Below, in pieces: positions 6,773 to 15,639 of a DNA stretch of 34,591 bases; position 1 is the first letter of the stretch, and every line of letters starts with the position of its first letter. Source of the DNA: Nitrospina sp. LS_NOB (GTDB lineage Bacteria; Nitrospinota; Nitrospinia; Nitrospinales; VA-1); contig LFLA01000010.1 of the NCBI GenBank assembly GCA_001542995.1, forward strand, positions 1 to 34,591, given 5' to 3'. Below the pieces are notes generated by a model that was not told the origin of the DNA, did not search any database, and saw nothing but the letters and a program-made list of their open reading frames with translations. A program made the position numbers and the translations under genes.

Positions 6773-7637
6773 CGGTATCTAAATATAATTTAGAGAGACC
6801 CTGATAAGCGTCGACCCTTCGGTCCCTTAAGAAGGGCCAGTTTTGTCTTGTCGATTCGATCTCCGACAGGGCGCATTGGGCAATCACGATCTGAGGTTCA
6901 TTTTCAGCCTGCCCGATAACTTTTCCAAATGGATTGCAGATGAAGGATCGACCCCAGAAGGTCAGGGCGTTTTCGCGACCCACCCGGTTCACCGAACCTA
7001 AAAAAACACCATTGGAAATGGCGTGAGATTTTTGTATGGTTTCCCACGCGGAAATTTGCTGTTCAGAGACTTTGGCATCTTCATCCTGATACCCGATAGC
7101 GGTGGGATAAAATAAAAATTGTGCTCCGGATAAGGACGTTAGCCGGGCCGCTTCCGGAAACCACTGGTCCCAGCAGATGAGGACCCCAACTTTTCCATAG
7201 CGGGTAGCAAAGCTTTTGAACCCTGTATCCCCGGGAGTGAAATAGAATTTTTCAAAGAAGCAGGGGTCATCGGGAATATGCATTTTGCGATAGGTTCCGA
7301 CGACGCTTCCATCCGCATCAATGACAATGGCGGTGTTGTGGTAAATGCCCTGCGCCCGTTTTTCAAAAAGAGGCACAACCAGTACAACCTGTAACTCTTT
7401 TGCCAGCTTTGAGAGTGCTTCGCTCGTCGGACCCTCCAGAGGTTCGGCCATTGCAAAATTCTCAGTCGATTCCGTTTGGCAAAAATATTGAGTCAGGAAA
7501 AGTTCTGGAAGGCAAATAATTTGCGCTCCCTTTTTCGATGCGGCCCGAATGGAATCCACCGCGTTTTCCAGGTTTTTGCCCGCGTCCGGGGAACAGGCCA
7601 TTTGAACAAGGCCAACTGCTATTGTTGTGTTAGTCAT
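6765..7637 (-). CDS. aguB: N-carbamoylputrescine amidase
   Basis: AguB, a nitrilase-superfamily amidase, converts N-carbamoylputrescine to putrescine, CO2 and ammonia. The 290 residues hold the Glu-Lys-Cys triad: Glu45 in LPELFLTQYF, Lys118 in YRKMHIPDDP, Cys155 in GVLICWDQWFPEA. The motif KFYFTPGD and overall length fit bacterial AguB closely. The ATG at 7637 has no strong ribosome-binding site. It is the first gene of the aguB-aguA operon. A perfect 9-bp palindrome 35-57 bases upstream of the start could bind a regulator. Speculation on polyamine control is limited to that. Confidence 0.95.
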   Translation of the reverse strand: MTNTTIAVGLVQMACSPDAGKNLENAVDSIRAASKKGAQIICLPELFLTQYFCQTESTENFAMAEPLEGPTSEALSKLAKELQVVLVVPLFEKRAQGIYHNTAIVIDADGSVVGTYRKMHIPDDPCFFEKFYFTPGDTGFKSFATRYGKVGVLICWDQWFPEAARLTSLSGAQFLFYPTAIGYQDEDAKVSEQQISAWETIQKSHAISNGVFLGSVNRVGRENALTFWGRSFICNPFGKVIGQAENEPQIVIAQCALSEIESTRQNWPFLRDRRVDAYQGLSKLYLDTDE

Positions 7638-7671
7638 GAAAATTTAAATAGTTATGTCTGGTAAAGGAATT

Positions 7672-7694
7672 TGTTATGATAAAATATCATAACA
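7672..7694. promoter_or_regulatory. Perfect palindrome, candidate operator upstream of aguB
   Basis: TGTTATGAT-AAAAT-ATCATAACA: two 9-base arms with a 5-base centre, located between the divergent aguB and the gene at 7792. The A/T-rich symmetric form is typical of a helix-turn-helix dimer site and overlaps possible -10 sequences. No regulator gene is adjacent, and a hairpin role cannot be excluded. Confidence 0.45.
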
Positions 7695-7711
7695 TGATAG
7701 CGGTTTTCCTC

Positions 7712-7737
7712 CCACTTGCCGTGGAGATTCTCCGGCA
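7712..7737. repeat. Fragment of the palindromic interspersed repeat
   Basis: CCACTTGCCGTGG (7712-7724) matches CCACTCGCCGTGG at 17655-17667 before folP in 12 of 13 bases, and lies in an imperfect hairpin (TGCC...GGAG-ATT-CTCC...GGCA). It sits before the GTG-start gene at 7792. Confidence 0.35.
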
Positions 7738-7791
7738 GTTTCTGGTGAAATGCCCCCGCTTTTAATTAAATATCCTTAAATAAAATTACCC

Positions 7792-8169
7792 GTGTGGATC
7801 AAGCAGGCGTTCAGAGATTATTACAAACCAAAATTAAGGCGTGGACTGGAGAGGGACCCCAGCCAAGAGGAACTGGACCAGCGTTTTGAAGAAATTTACA
7901 GCCAGGTCAATTGCATTCTTCTTGCGGGAGTTCTCGAAGGGGTTGCCATCTATTTTTATGAGATCGCAAAATTCACTAAAGAGGAACTGGATGGTTTCAG
8001 AGATCGTCCTGAAGAATACCTTTTTGAGCGTTTTGGCGGGGGTAACTACAAGTTAAACTTCTATGAAGGTCTATCTTTTATTGTTTGCGTCAATTTTAAA
8101 CCTAAGGGAGAGCCCAAATGGATTCCCTTACTTCCCGAAAAAGCCGGCTCTGATCCTAAACCGGCGTAA
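7792..8169 (+). CDS. Hypothetical protein
   Basis: A 125-residue protein starting at GTG; no family recognised. Visible features are a basic N-terminus (WIKQAFRDYYKPKLRRGLER), an acidic helix (DPSQEELDQRFEEIYSQVN), one hydrophobic stretch (CILLAGVLEGVAIYFYEIA) that is probably amphipathic rather than membrane-spanning, and a C-terminal part with FERFGGGNYKLNFYEGLSF. Composition and codon use look like neighbouring genes, so it is probably real. It precedes mfd with a 117-base gap that contains a palindromic repeat. Confidence 0.6.
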   Translation: MWIKQAFRDYYKPKLRRGLERDPSQEELDQRFEEIYSQVNCILLAGVLEGVAIYFYEIAKFTKEELDGFRDRPEEYLFERFGGGNYKLNFYEGLSFIVCVNFKPKGEPKWIPLLPEKAGSDPKPA

Positions 8170-8224
8170 CTGCCCCTTGACAGGGGAGGCAACTGGCAGT
8201 GGCTTCTTAAGCCGAGTGGATTTG

Positions 8225-8272
8225 TTGCTGGCGGATAGAGACATTGCTAATTACCAGCGGAGGTACTCCGCC
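8225..8272 (+). repeat. Palindromic interspersed repeat before mfd
   Basis: TTGCTGGCGG...ATTGCTAATTACCA followed by the hairpin GCGGAG-GTA-CTCCGC (8257-8271), ending 15 bases before the mfd start. The last 30 bases match those before folP (17710-17739) in about 24 positions. A GGAGG sequence is locked in the stem. Confidence 0.6.
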
Positions 8273-8286
8273 TTGAGTTTTGATTT

Positions 8287-11200
8287 ATGAACGAAAGGGC
8301 CTCTATTATTGAGAGTGAAGATTTTTCATTCCAAGTCGATCAAGTTCAAAAATGGACTGAAGAATCGGGCCGCCCTGTTGTTGTTGAGGGTTTGAGAGGT
8401 TCCTCCCGGGCTTTTTTTCTGTCGCGATTGATCAAGCTCAAAAACCGGCCTGTGGTTATTTTTACCGCAGATCAAAACCGGGGCGAGGTTTTACTGGACG
8501 ACCTCAAATATTTTTTCCGCCTCGATAAAATAAAGCGCTCGCCATGCTTTTTTCCTGCTTGGGAGCTCCTCCCTTACGAACCACTTTCCCCTTTAAACGA
8601 AATATCCGGAGAAAGGCTGGACATTCTCAACCGGCTTCGAACCGGGGAGCCTTTAATTCTGGTCGTACCTTTGGAGGCAGGTCTGCAAAGAGTCATGCCT
8701 CGCTCGGTTCTGGAAAAACTGGTTTTTCCGGTTGACCGTAAAATGAGCCTGGAGCGGGAGTTTTTGGAAGCCTGCCTGTCTGACAATGGTTTTGCGCGTT
8801 CTCCGTTGGTGGAAAACAGGGGCGAGTTCAGCGTGCGGGGAGATATTGTTGATTTCTTCCAGCCCGGCAGGATGAACCCGATTCGCATCGAATTTTTTGG
8901 CGACGAAGTGGAATCCATTCGAGAATTTGATGTGTTATCCCAGGTCTCGATAAATGAACTGGAAAGCGTGAATATTCTTCCTGTGCGGGAGCTTTGCCTG
9001 AACGATGCAGAAAAAAAACAGGGCGTGGAAGCCATCAATAACTTCGCCGGGAAAAATGAGAGCGACCGCTTGGCCCTGAAGGAGCTTCTGGAAAAAATTC
9101 AGCATCTCGGGGTGTTTTCCGGCATGGAATTTCTGGCCCCTTTTTTCTATTCCACTGGCGAAACGCTTTTTGACTATTTGCATCGGGATTCCCTGATTGT
9201 GTTTGAGGAGGAGGACCGGTTACAGGATAAATCTGAACAGTTTCACGATCTCATTGAGATGGAGTATCACGCGATTATGGAAAATGGGGATATCGCCGCT
9301 TCTCCAGAAGAATTGTATTTGACGATGGATGCGTTCAAAAATCATGTGACCGAATTTAATGGATGCATTGCCTTGAACAGCCTGAAAACTTCAGATGATG
9401 AAGCGGGTCGTACCCTTGGTCTGGAGATGAAACCTATTCCCTCTTTAGCCGGAAGGTTTGAAGCTTTCAGCGAACAAGTCCTTAAATGGCAGGAAGATGA
9501 AAATAAGGTGGTGGTTGTGGCACCGACAAAGGGCCAGGTTCGCCGTATTCATGAGTTGCTTCATGATTGGGGACTGGAAATCGATGTAGACCTTGGACGA
9601 ATCAGTGAAGGCTTTCAATTAAAATCATTCAATCAGATTTTCATTGCCGAGCACGAAATATTTGGTAAAACCCACAAGCACCGGCATCGCAGAAAGCCCC
9701 GTTCGCAAGCTTTTCAACGGGGACTAAAGGATTTAAAAGAAAGTGATTTTCTGGTGCATATTGATTATGGCATTGGCCTGTATCAGGGGACACGGGAACT
9801 GCAAACCGGGGTGGGCGGCGGAGAGTTTTTGGAAATTATATATGCTGATGACGAAAAACTGTATCTCCCAATGGAAGCGCTTGGGCTCGTTCAAAAATAT
9901 GTAGGGTCAACTGAAACTCCGCCGCCATTGAGCAAAATGGGAGGAGCTTCCTGGAAGCGCCAGAAGAAAAAAGTCAGAGATTCGATTCAGGAAATGGCGG
10001 GGGATTTACTGAAACTTTATGCTTCCCGGGAACTGGCTCACGGTCATGCTTATTCAAACAATACTCTTATGATGCGAGAGTTTGCCGACGCGTTCGAGTA
10101 TGAGGAAACCGAGGATCAATCCAAAGCCATTGAGGATGTGGAAGCGGATCTGGAAAAGGACAAACCCACCGACAGGTTGATCTGCGGGGATGTAGGCTAT
10201 GGTAAAACGGAAGTCGCCATGCGGGCGGCTTTTAAGGTGGTCCTGGATAAAAAACAAGTTGCCGTATTGGTGCCAACCACGATTCTCGCTCAGCAACATT
10301 TGCAGACCTTTCGTGAACGTTTTCGTGAATACCCGGTCAATATTGACATGGTCAACAGGTTCCGTACTCCGAGTGAGCAAAAGGAGACTTTAGCGCAGCT
10401 GAAAAAAAGTAATGTTGATATTATTATAGGAACGCATCGATTGTTGTCGAAGGATGTAGAGTTTGCCGCGCTCGGCTTGATCATTATCGACGAGGAGCAA
10501 CGGTTTGGCGTCAAACATAAAGAAAAATTGAAGAAGCTCAGAAACTCTGTGGATATTCTTACGCTCACAGCGACACCGATTCCTCGCACCCTGCATTTTT
10601 CCTTGATGGGGGTGCGTGATATGAGCGTCATCGAAACCCCTCCTGTTGACCGCCTTGCGGTAAAAACCTTTATTCGCAAGTTTGATGAAAAAGTGATCCG
10701 TGAAGCAATCATGAGGGAAGTAGACCGTGGCGGGCAGGTATTTTTTGTGCATAACAAAATTCGCAGTATCCATTCTATCGCCGAAATGATTCGAAGGTTG
10801 GCTCCCGGAGTAAAAATAGATATCGCCCACGGCCAACTGCCGGAACACCAGTTAGAAACGGTGATGAAAAAGTTTATGGATAAGGAAGTGGATCTTTTGC
10901 TAAGTACATCCATTGTTGAGTCTGGACTTGATATTCCCTCCGCTAATACCATCATTATTAATCGTGCCGACCAGTTTGGACTGGCTCAACTTTATCAATT
11001 GCGCGGCAGGGTGGGGCGATACAAGCACCAGGCCTATGCCTATCTGTTGATCCCGGGAACGGGGGGGTTGAGTGATGAGGCTCGTAAACGACTTAGTGCG
11101 ATTGAGGAAATGAGCGAGCTTGGGGCGGGTTTTCAGCTTTCAGCGCGTGATATGGAAATCCGCGGAGTGGGTAATATGCTGGGGCACAACCAATCTGGTC

Positions 11201-11742
11201 ACATCACGTCAGTGGGTTTTGATCTTTATTGCAAACTGGTTGAGGACATGGTGAAAGATATCCGTGGGGAAAAAACCGATTCCCGCATTGAGACGGAACT
11301 GGATTTGATGGTAAAAGGATTCATTCCAAAGGATTATGTCCCGGACCTGAATCAGCGCCTGGATTTTTACCGGAGGATACAGGTTGCCAGCGAACATGAC
11401 GAAGGCCTAGCGATAGCAAGTGAATTGGCAGACAGGTATGGCCCGCACCCTGACCCGGCGGCAAAACTTCTGGCTCTCTTAGAGATACGCATATTTTGTC
11501 AGCAGATCCATATTTCCAAAATCGAAATGAAGCAGAATGAAGTTATTTTGCATCTGTTGCCTTCAACGCCTATCAATCCACAAGCATTAACTTCCATGTT
11601 CGATGAACGTTTGAGTATCCGGTCGGAATACAAAGTTAGTATACGTTTGGATCGGAAGGGATGGAAAATGGATTTAAAACTTATCGGTAGTTATTTGCAA
11701 AAGCTGGCGCATTTGTTGCGGCCCATCGAGGTGGAAAATTGA
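8287..11742 (+). CDS. mfd: Transcription-repair coupling factor Mfd
   Basis: Mfd removes RNA polymerase stalled at DNA lesions and recruits UvrA. The 1151 residues show the full family architecture: an N-terminal UvrB-like region (LKNRPVVIFTADQNRGEVLL; WELLPYEPLSPLNE), a CarD-like RNA polymerase interaction domain (about 478-540, DFLVHIDYGIGLYQG and DDEKLYLPMEALGLVQKYVG), a RecG-like translocase with Walker A CGDVGYGKTE (about 633) and DEEQRFGVKHKEKL (about 735), the motif VI region QLRGRVGRYKHQAYAYL, and the C-terminal TRCF domain that masks UvrA binding. The ATG is fixed by an in-frame stop just upstream; no good ribosome-binding site is free, and the nearest GGAGG lies in a hairpin. Confidence 0.98.
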   Translation: MNERASIIESEDFSFQVDQVQKWTEESGRPVVVEGLRGSSRAFFLSRLIKLKNRPVVIFTADQNRGEVLLDDLKYFFRLDKIKRSPCFFPAWELLPYEPLSPLNEISGERLDILNRLRTGEPLILVVPLEAGLQRVMPRSVLEKLVFPVDRKMSLEREFLEACLSDNGFARSPLVENRGEFSVRGDIVDFFQPGRMNPIRIEFFGDEVESIREFDVLSQVSINELESVNILPVRELCLNDAEKKQGVEAINNFAGKNESDRLALKELLEKIQHLGVFSGMEFLAPFFYSTGETLFDYLHRDSLIVFEEEDRLQDKSEQFHDLIEMEYHAIMENGDIAASPEELYLTMDAFKNHVTEFNGCIALNSLKTSDDEAGRTLGLEMKPIPSLAGRFEAFSEQVLKWQEDENKVVVVAPTKGQVRRIHELLHDWGLEIDVDLGRISEGFQLKSFNQIFIAEHEIFGKTHKHRHRRKPRSQAFQRGLKDLKESDFLVHIDYGIGLYQGTRELQTGVGGGEFLEIIYADDEKLYLPMEALGLVQKYVGSTETPPPLSKMGGASWKRQKKKVRDSIQEMAGDLLKLYASRELAHGHAYSNNTLMMREFADAFEYEETEDQSKAIEDVEADLEKDKPTDRLICGDVGYGKTEVAMRAAFKVVLDKKQVAVLVPTTILAQQHLQTFRERFREYPVNIDMVNRFRTPSEQKETLAQLKKSNVDIIIGTHRLLSKDVEFAALGLIIIDEEQRFGVKHKEKLKKLRNSVDILTLTATPIPRTLHFSLMGVRDMSVIETPPVDRLAVKTFIRKFDEKVIREAIMREVDRGGQVFFVHNKIRSIHSIAEMIRRLAPGVKIDIAHGQLPEHQLETVMKKFMDKEVDLLLSTSIVESGLDIPSANTIIINRADQFGLAQLYQLRGRVGRYKHQAYAYLLIPGTGGLSDEARKRLSAIEEMSELGAGFQLSARDMEIRGVGNMLGHNQSGHITSVGFDLYCKLVEDMVKDIRGEKTDSRIETELDLMVKGFIPKDYVPDLNQRLDFYRRIQVASEHDEGLAIASELADRYGPHPDPAAKLLALLEIRIFCQQIHISKIEMKQNEVILHLLPSTPINPQALTSMFDERLSIRSEYKVSIRLDRKGWKMDLKLIGSYLQKLAHLLRPIEVEN

Positions 11743-12704
11743 TGAAAAATGAATGGCTGGCAGGAATCGCCTTGGGAATGTGTTTGAGTTTTGCTTCCTG
11801 TTCCAATGGTTCGTCCCCTGATGAATTGGATAATAGTGTTGCCATTTTAACTATCAACAATGAAGAAGTTCTTTTGGATCGGTTCAAGATCGAGCTTAAA
11901 GCTCATAAGAAGAAATTCCGGATTCAGGGGGCAGGAGAAATTACAGAGGAGGAATTGATCTGGCTCAAAAATAGGACCTTGGAACAAGTAGTACAAAATA
12001 CCCTATTCAGACAGGAAGCTAAAATAAATAATATCGAAATTAGTCAGGAAGAGCTGGGTGAAGCGCTATTGAAATCTGAGGTAGGATATCCTGAAGACTC
12101 ATTTGGTAGGCGGCTGGAGTTTGAAGGATTGTCCCGTAAAGAATGGGAAAATGCGATAGAAAACAACCTGTTGATAAATAAATTGATTAACAATTTTGTC
12201 AATAGTAAAGTATCAGTGAGTGATGATAAAATGCTTAGTTATTTTGAGGCCAATGAAGCCAGGTTTCATAAAAGCGAGCAGGTGAGGGCTCTTCATATTA
12301 TGGTGGAGACCGAAGAAGAGATCCGTGAAATTCAAAAAGAATTGCAGTCGAAGCAAAATGATTTCTCTGGTCTGGCCAAAGAATATTCGCTGGGTCCGGA
12401 AGGAGCCCGGGGAGGGGATTTGGGTTATTTTGAGTCCGGTCAAATGCCCGAAGAATTTGATAATGTTTTTAAACTAAAAATTAATGGCATCAGTGACATC
12501 ATTCGCACTCCTTATGGTTTTCATCTGTTCAAGGTTGTCGATAAAATTGAAGATCGAAAAATGAGCTTTGATGAATCAAAAAAGCAGATTGAACAAGTTT
12601 TGCTCCAGGGCCTTCAGGACAAGGCTTTCCAGAAATGGATGATCCAGTTAAAAGAAAAATCAGTGATTGAGATCAACTATGATTTCCTTGAAAAAATTAA
12701 CTAA
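11742..12704 (+). CDS. Parvulin-type peptidyl-prolyl isomerase, probable lipoprotein
   Basis: A 320-residue periplasmic foldase of the SurA/PrsA type. The N-terminus is a short leader ending in FASC at Cys20, a possible lipobox, so the protein is probably anchored to a membrane by lipid. A SurA-like helical chaperone domain follows, then one PpiC parvulin domain (about 175-268: VRALHIMVETEEE ... FSGLAKEYSLGPEGARGGDLG ... TPYGFHLFKVVD). The ATG at 11742 shares its A with the mfd stop (TGATG) and has GAGG ten bases upstream; a TTG one codon earlier is an alternative. It overlaps the next chaperone gene by 26 bases, forming an mfd-foldase-foldase operon. Confidence 0.88.
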   Translation: MKNEWLAGIALGMCLSFASCSNGSSPDELDNSVAILTINNEEVLLDRFKIELKAHKKKFRIQGAGEITEEELIWLKNRTLEQVVQNTLFRQEAKINNIEISQEELGEALLKSEVGYPEDSFGRRLEFEGLSRKEWENAIENNLLINKLINNFVNSKVSVSDDKMLSYFEANEARFHKSEQVRALHIMVETEEEIREIQKELQSKQNDFSGLAKEYSLGPEGARGGDLGYFESGQMPEEFDNVFKLKINGISDIIRTPYGFHLFKVVDKIEDRKMSFDESKKQIEQVLLQGLQDKAFQKWMIQLKEKSVIEINYDFLEKIN

Positions 12705-13953
12705 AGCGGGTTTTGCCCTGGCTTTGGTATTGGTGCTGGGCCTATTTCCAGTTCATGCCAAGGTGTTTGACAAGGTGGTCGCGAAAGTGAACACAGAGAT
12801 CATTACCTTAAGCACTATCGAAGAGCGGGCTGAACTTTTGCGGCAAAAGTATGCGCGGTCTCCTGCGACTGTTTCTGGGCAGGAACTGTTGAAAGAAGCG
12901 CTTAACATGATTATTAACGAAAGGCTTCAGCTTCAGGAGGGAAAAAAACTTGGTTTTGTCGTTGATGAAGATGCCATTGATGCAGCAGTTAAGGATATCT
13001 CAGATAAAAATGGTCTTGTCGATGGGCAGTTGCAGGAAATGCTCGAGCGGGAAGGGAGGACCCTGAGTTCCTATAGAGATCATATTCGTGATCAGATACT
13101 GGTTTCAAAAATTACCCGGTTTGAAATTGGCAACCGGGTGAAGGTCAGTGATAAAAACATTAGTCAATATTATAAGAAACACCAAAAGGATTTCTGGGAA
13201 GATGGGCAGGTGCGAGCCCGCCACATCCTTTTTATTGCTGAGCGCGGTTCTTACGAGGCAAATAGAAAAGCGAAGTTACAGCAGGCAAAAAAAGTTCTCA
13301 GTGAGATTCGAAAAGGGGGTGACTTTGCCGAGCTTGCTACGGAATATTCGGAAGATGTTTCTGCCGGTGATGGAGGGAACGTGGGTTTGATTGTGAGAGG
13401 TAAAGTGGTTCGCGAATTTGAAGAGGCGGTCTTCAGTTTAAAGCCGGGGCAGATCAGTGACATTGTGGAAACGGAGTATGGCTACCATATCATCAAGGTG
13501 GATGAGGTTTTGCCTGGTAAAACTTTAGCTTTAAAAGATGCTAAGGATCGTATTACTCAGATTCTTCGTATGCAAAAGCAAAAACAGGGTTATGACGATT
13601 GGATGGAAGAATTAAAAAAGTCAGCTTTTATTGAAGTGATTTTATTTGATGAGTCTGACAAAAATAAGAGTCTGGTTTCAAGAGGATCATATAAAAAGAA
13701 ACCCGACAGTGAATTGAAGGCAAAAAAGAAACTGAGTTCGGGTGCCGATTCCCGGCAAAAAACGTTGCAGAAAAAATGGGAGGAAATGTATAAGTCCGTT
13801 GAGAAATCAAACGGAGGCTCGGGGAAATACGAAGATTCGGAGCTTGCTTCCCTGGAGGAAAAACTCAGGCAAATTAAAAAATTGCGAGATCAAAACAAGA
13901 TATCTGAAAAGGAATATCAAAAACGCAAAGAAAATTTTTTGAATCGTCTTTAA
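12679..13953 (+). CDS. surA: SurA-like periplasmic chaperone/peptidyl-prolyl isomerase
   Basis: Signal peptide (KAGFALALVLVLGLFPVHA, cleaved probably before KVFDKVVAKVN), then the SurA N-terminal chaperone domain (VVAKVNTEIITLSTIEERAE; NMIINERLQLQEGKKLGF), then one parvulin domain (ARHILFIAE ... GGDFAELATEYSEDVSAGDGG ... EYGYHIIKVDE). Unlike E. coli SurA, which has two parvulin domains, only one is present. A Lys-rich linker leads to a C-terminal module (LEEKLRQIKKLRDQNKISEK) resembling the SHOCT motif. SurA assists outer-membrane protein folding. The ATG at 12679 is preferred; a TTG at 12667 is possible. Gene symbol is by domain similarity and position, not proven orthology. Confidence 0.85.
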   Translation: MISLKKLTKAGFALALVLVLGLFPVHAKVFDKVVAKVNTEIITLSTIEERAELLRQKYARSPATVSGQELLKEALNMIINERLQLQEGKKLGFVVDEDAIDAAVKDISDKNGLVDGQLQEMLEREGRTLSSYRDHIRDQILVSKITRFEIGNRVKVSDKNISQYYKKHQKDFWEDGQVRARHILFIAERGSYEANRKAKLQQAKKVLSEIRKGGDFAELATEYSEDVSAGDGGNVGLIVRGKVVREFEEAVFSLKPGQISDIVETEYGYHIIKVDEVLPGKTLALKDAKDRITQILRMQKQKQGYDDWMEELKKSAFIEVILFDESDKNKSLVSRGSYKKKPDSELKAKKKLSSGADSRQKTLQKKWEEMYKSVEKSNGGSGKYEDSELASLEEKLRQIKKLRDQNKISEKEYQKRKENFLNRL

Positions 13954-14142
13954 CTTCCCGAGACCATTTTTAATTTTGGCTTGATTTTATATTCCCGCCT
14001 CTGTTTTCCCTCTGAGTTCTTTTCCTTTTTTGATTCTGCACTAAACGGGAATATTGGTCTGTATTTATTAAGTAGCGTATCACTGAGTATCTCTAAAAGT
14101 GGGAGTGAATGGGAAAGGTTTATCCGCTTCGACAAAAAATCC

Positions 14143-15546
14143 ATGCCAGAATTTTTAAAAAAGGTAAAGTCAGCAATTGTTGAATTGATCGCACCGGAGG
14201 ACAAGGTTTTAGTGGCTGTTTCCGGCGGGGCTGATTCGTTGGCGTTGCTTTACCTTTTGCAGCAGTTCTCGAAGGAACTTGGCTATGAATTGTTTGTTGC
14301 ACATTTAAACCATTTGACCCGAGGCGGGGAATCTGATGAGGACGCAAGGTTTGTTGAGAAAGAGGCGGGTAAGCTTTCTCTTCCTGTTTTTGTCGAAAAT
14401 ATAGATGTAGCCGCGGAAAAATCTATTCTGAAATCTTCTTTCCAGGAATCTGCCCGTATTTTAAGGTACCGGTTTTTGGAAAAAACCCTGATGTCTATTA
14501 AAGGGAACAAGATTGCCTTGGGGCATAGTGCGGATGACTGCGTTGAAACGGTTTTGATGAACCTGTTGAGAGGAACAGGATTGAGAGGACTTGCAGGGAT
14601 ACCGGAAACGAGGGGGCATGTGGTTCGACCTCTTTTGCACTTTACCCGATCTGAATTAGAGCAGTTTCTAAATGATCGGAACCTGGACTATCGTACGGAT
14701 TCCTCGAACAACGAAAAAAAATATCTGAGAAATAAAATCCGCCACGAAGTAATTCCTTTTTTACGGACATTCAATAAGGATATTTCTCGGAACCTGTTGA
14801 GTCTGGCAGAAATCGCTCGGGGAGAAGAGCAATGGATGACAGAAAAAACCCGTGAACTCTATTCACAACTTGTGAAAACCGAGAGCGGGGGCCTATGCTT
14901 TGAGGTGACCGAATTTGAGGAGCAACCTCAGGCAATGAAAAGGCGGTTGATTCGCGAAGCTTTTTACCGACTAACGGAAAGTTTGCGTGAAATCACAGCT
15001 TTGCATGTCCGGCAGGTTCTTGATCTTTTTGCCCGTGCCAGAGTGGGGAGTGGATTAAAACTTCCCGGAAATGTGCGGGTGGCCTGTGGGTATGGAACGG
15101 TGAGCTTTTCCTTGTCCAAAGGTTCGAAAAATGATGGCCTTCCTGAAATTGATAGAAAGACGATAAGTTTAGAAGTTCCGGGTGTGACGAGTTTAGCCCA
15201 GTTAGGAATTCAACTGAATGTGCGGCTTGTTGAACCGTCTGCAGATTTGCCGCAACCGGTCGATAAAAAACAGGCTTATTTCGACTTCGATAAGACCGGT
15301 GAAGACATTCGAGTTCGGTTTTTCCAGCCGGGCGATCGTTTTATGCCACTGGGCATGCTGGGACATAAAAAAGTGAAGTCCTATTTTATTGACCAAAAGA
15401 TTCCCCGTGAAAAAAGACTTTCTATTCCCATATTGACAAATGGCAAAGACGATATCATCTGGATATATGGAGAACGGACCTCTGGTCAATTCTGTGTTGC
15501 CGAAAATACCAAAAAGGTGCTTTTTATAGAAGGAAAAGGGCTTTAA
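14143..15546 (+). CDS. tilS: tRNA(Ile)-lysidine synthase TilS
   Basis: TilS attaches lysine to C34 of tRNA-Ile(CAU), using ATP, so that it reads AUA. The N-terminal PP-loop ATPase has VAVSGGADSLALLYLL (about residues 24-39), followed by HLNHLTRGGESDEDARF, ALGHSADDCVETVLMNLLRG and RPLLHFTRSELEQFL. The C-terminal TilS domain carries RVRFFQPGDRFMPLGMLGHK and the YFIDQKIPREKR segment. With the ATG at 14143 the protein has 467 residues, a usual length. The frame is open further upstream to 13981, but that extension resembles no TilS sequence. No clear ribosome-binding site precedes 14143, so the start is uncertain. About 190 non-coding bases separate it from the SurA-like gene. Confidence 0.95.
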   Translation: MPEFLKKVKSAIVELIAPEDKVLVAVSGGADSLALLYLLQQFSKELGYELFVAHLNHLTRGGESDEDARFVEKEAGKLSLPVFVENIDVAAEKSILKSSFQESARILRYRFLEKTLMSIKGNKIALGHSADDCVETVLMNLLRGTGLRGLAGIPETRGHVVRPLLHFTRSELEQFLNDRNLDYRTDSSNNEKKYLRNKIRHEVIPFLRTFNKDISRNLLSLAEIARGEEQWMTEKTRELYSQLVKTESGGLCFEVTEFEEQPQAMKRRLIREAFYRLTESLREITALHVRQVLDLFARARVGSGLKLPGNVRVACGYGTVSFSLSKGSKNDGLPEIDRKTISLEVPGVTSLAQLGIQLNVRLVEPSADLPQPVDKKQAYFDFDKTGEDIRVRFFQPGDRFMPLGMLGHKKVKSYFIDQKIPREKRLSIPILTNGKDDIIWIYGERTSGQFCVAENTKKVLFIEGKGL

Positions 15547-15639
15547 AATGTTGATATTAAAGAAGGCGACAAAGAGTATTTTTGTGGTAAGCTTGTGGAG
15601 GCCCATTGTTGGCGAGAATAACTCTGTGAGGAGATAGTT

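Noticed and set aside
7139-7456. A 105-residue minus-strand frame inside aguB
   Set aside because: It overlaps aguB on the same strand in another frame, while aguB carries the full catalytic triad.
13981-14142. N-terminal 54-residue extension of TilS
   Set aside because: The extension has hydrophobic and Ser-rich content unlike TilS, and the family normally begins shortly before the SGGxDS loop.
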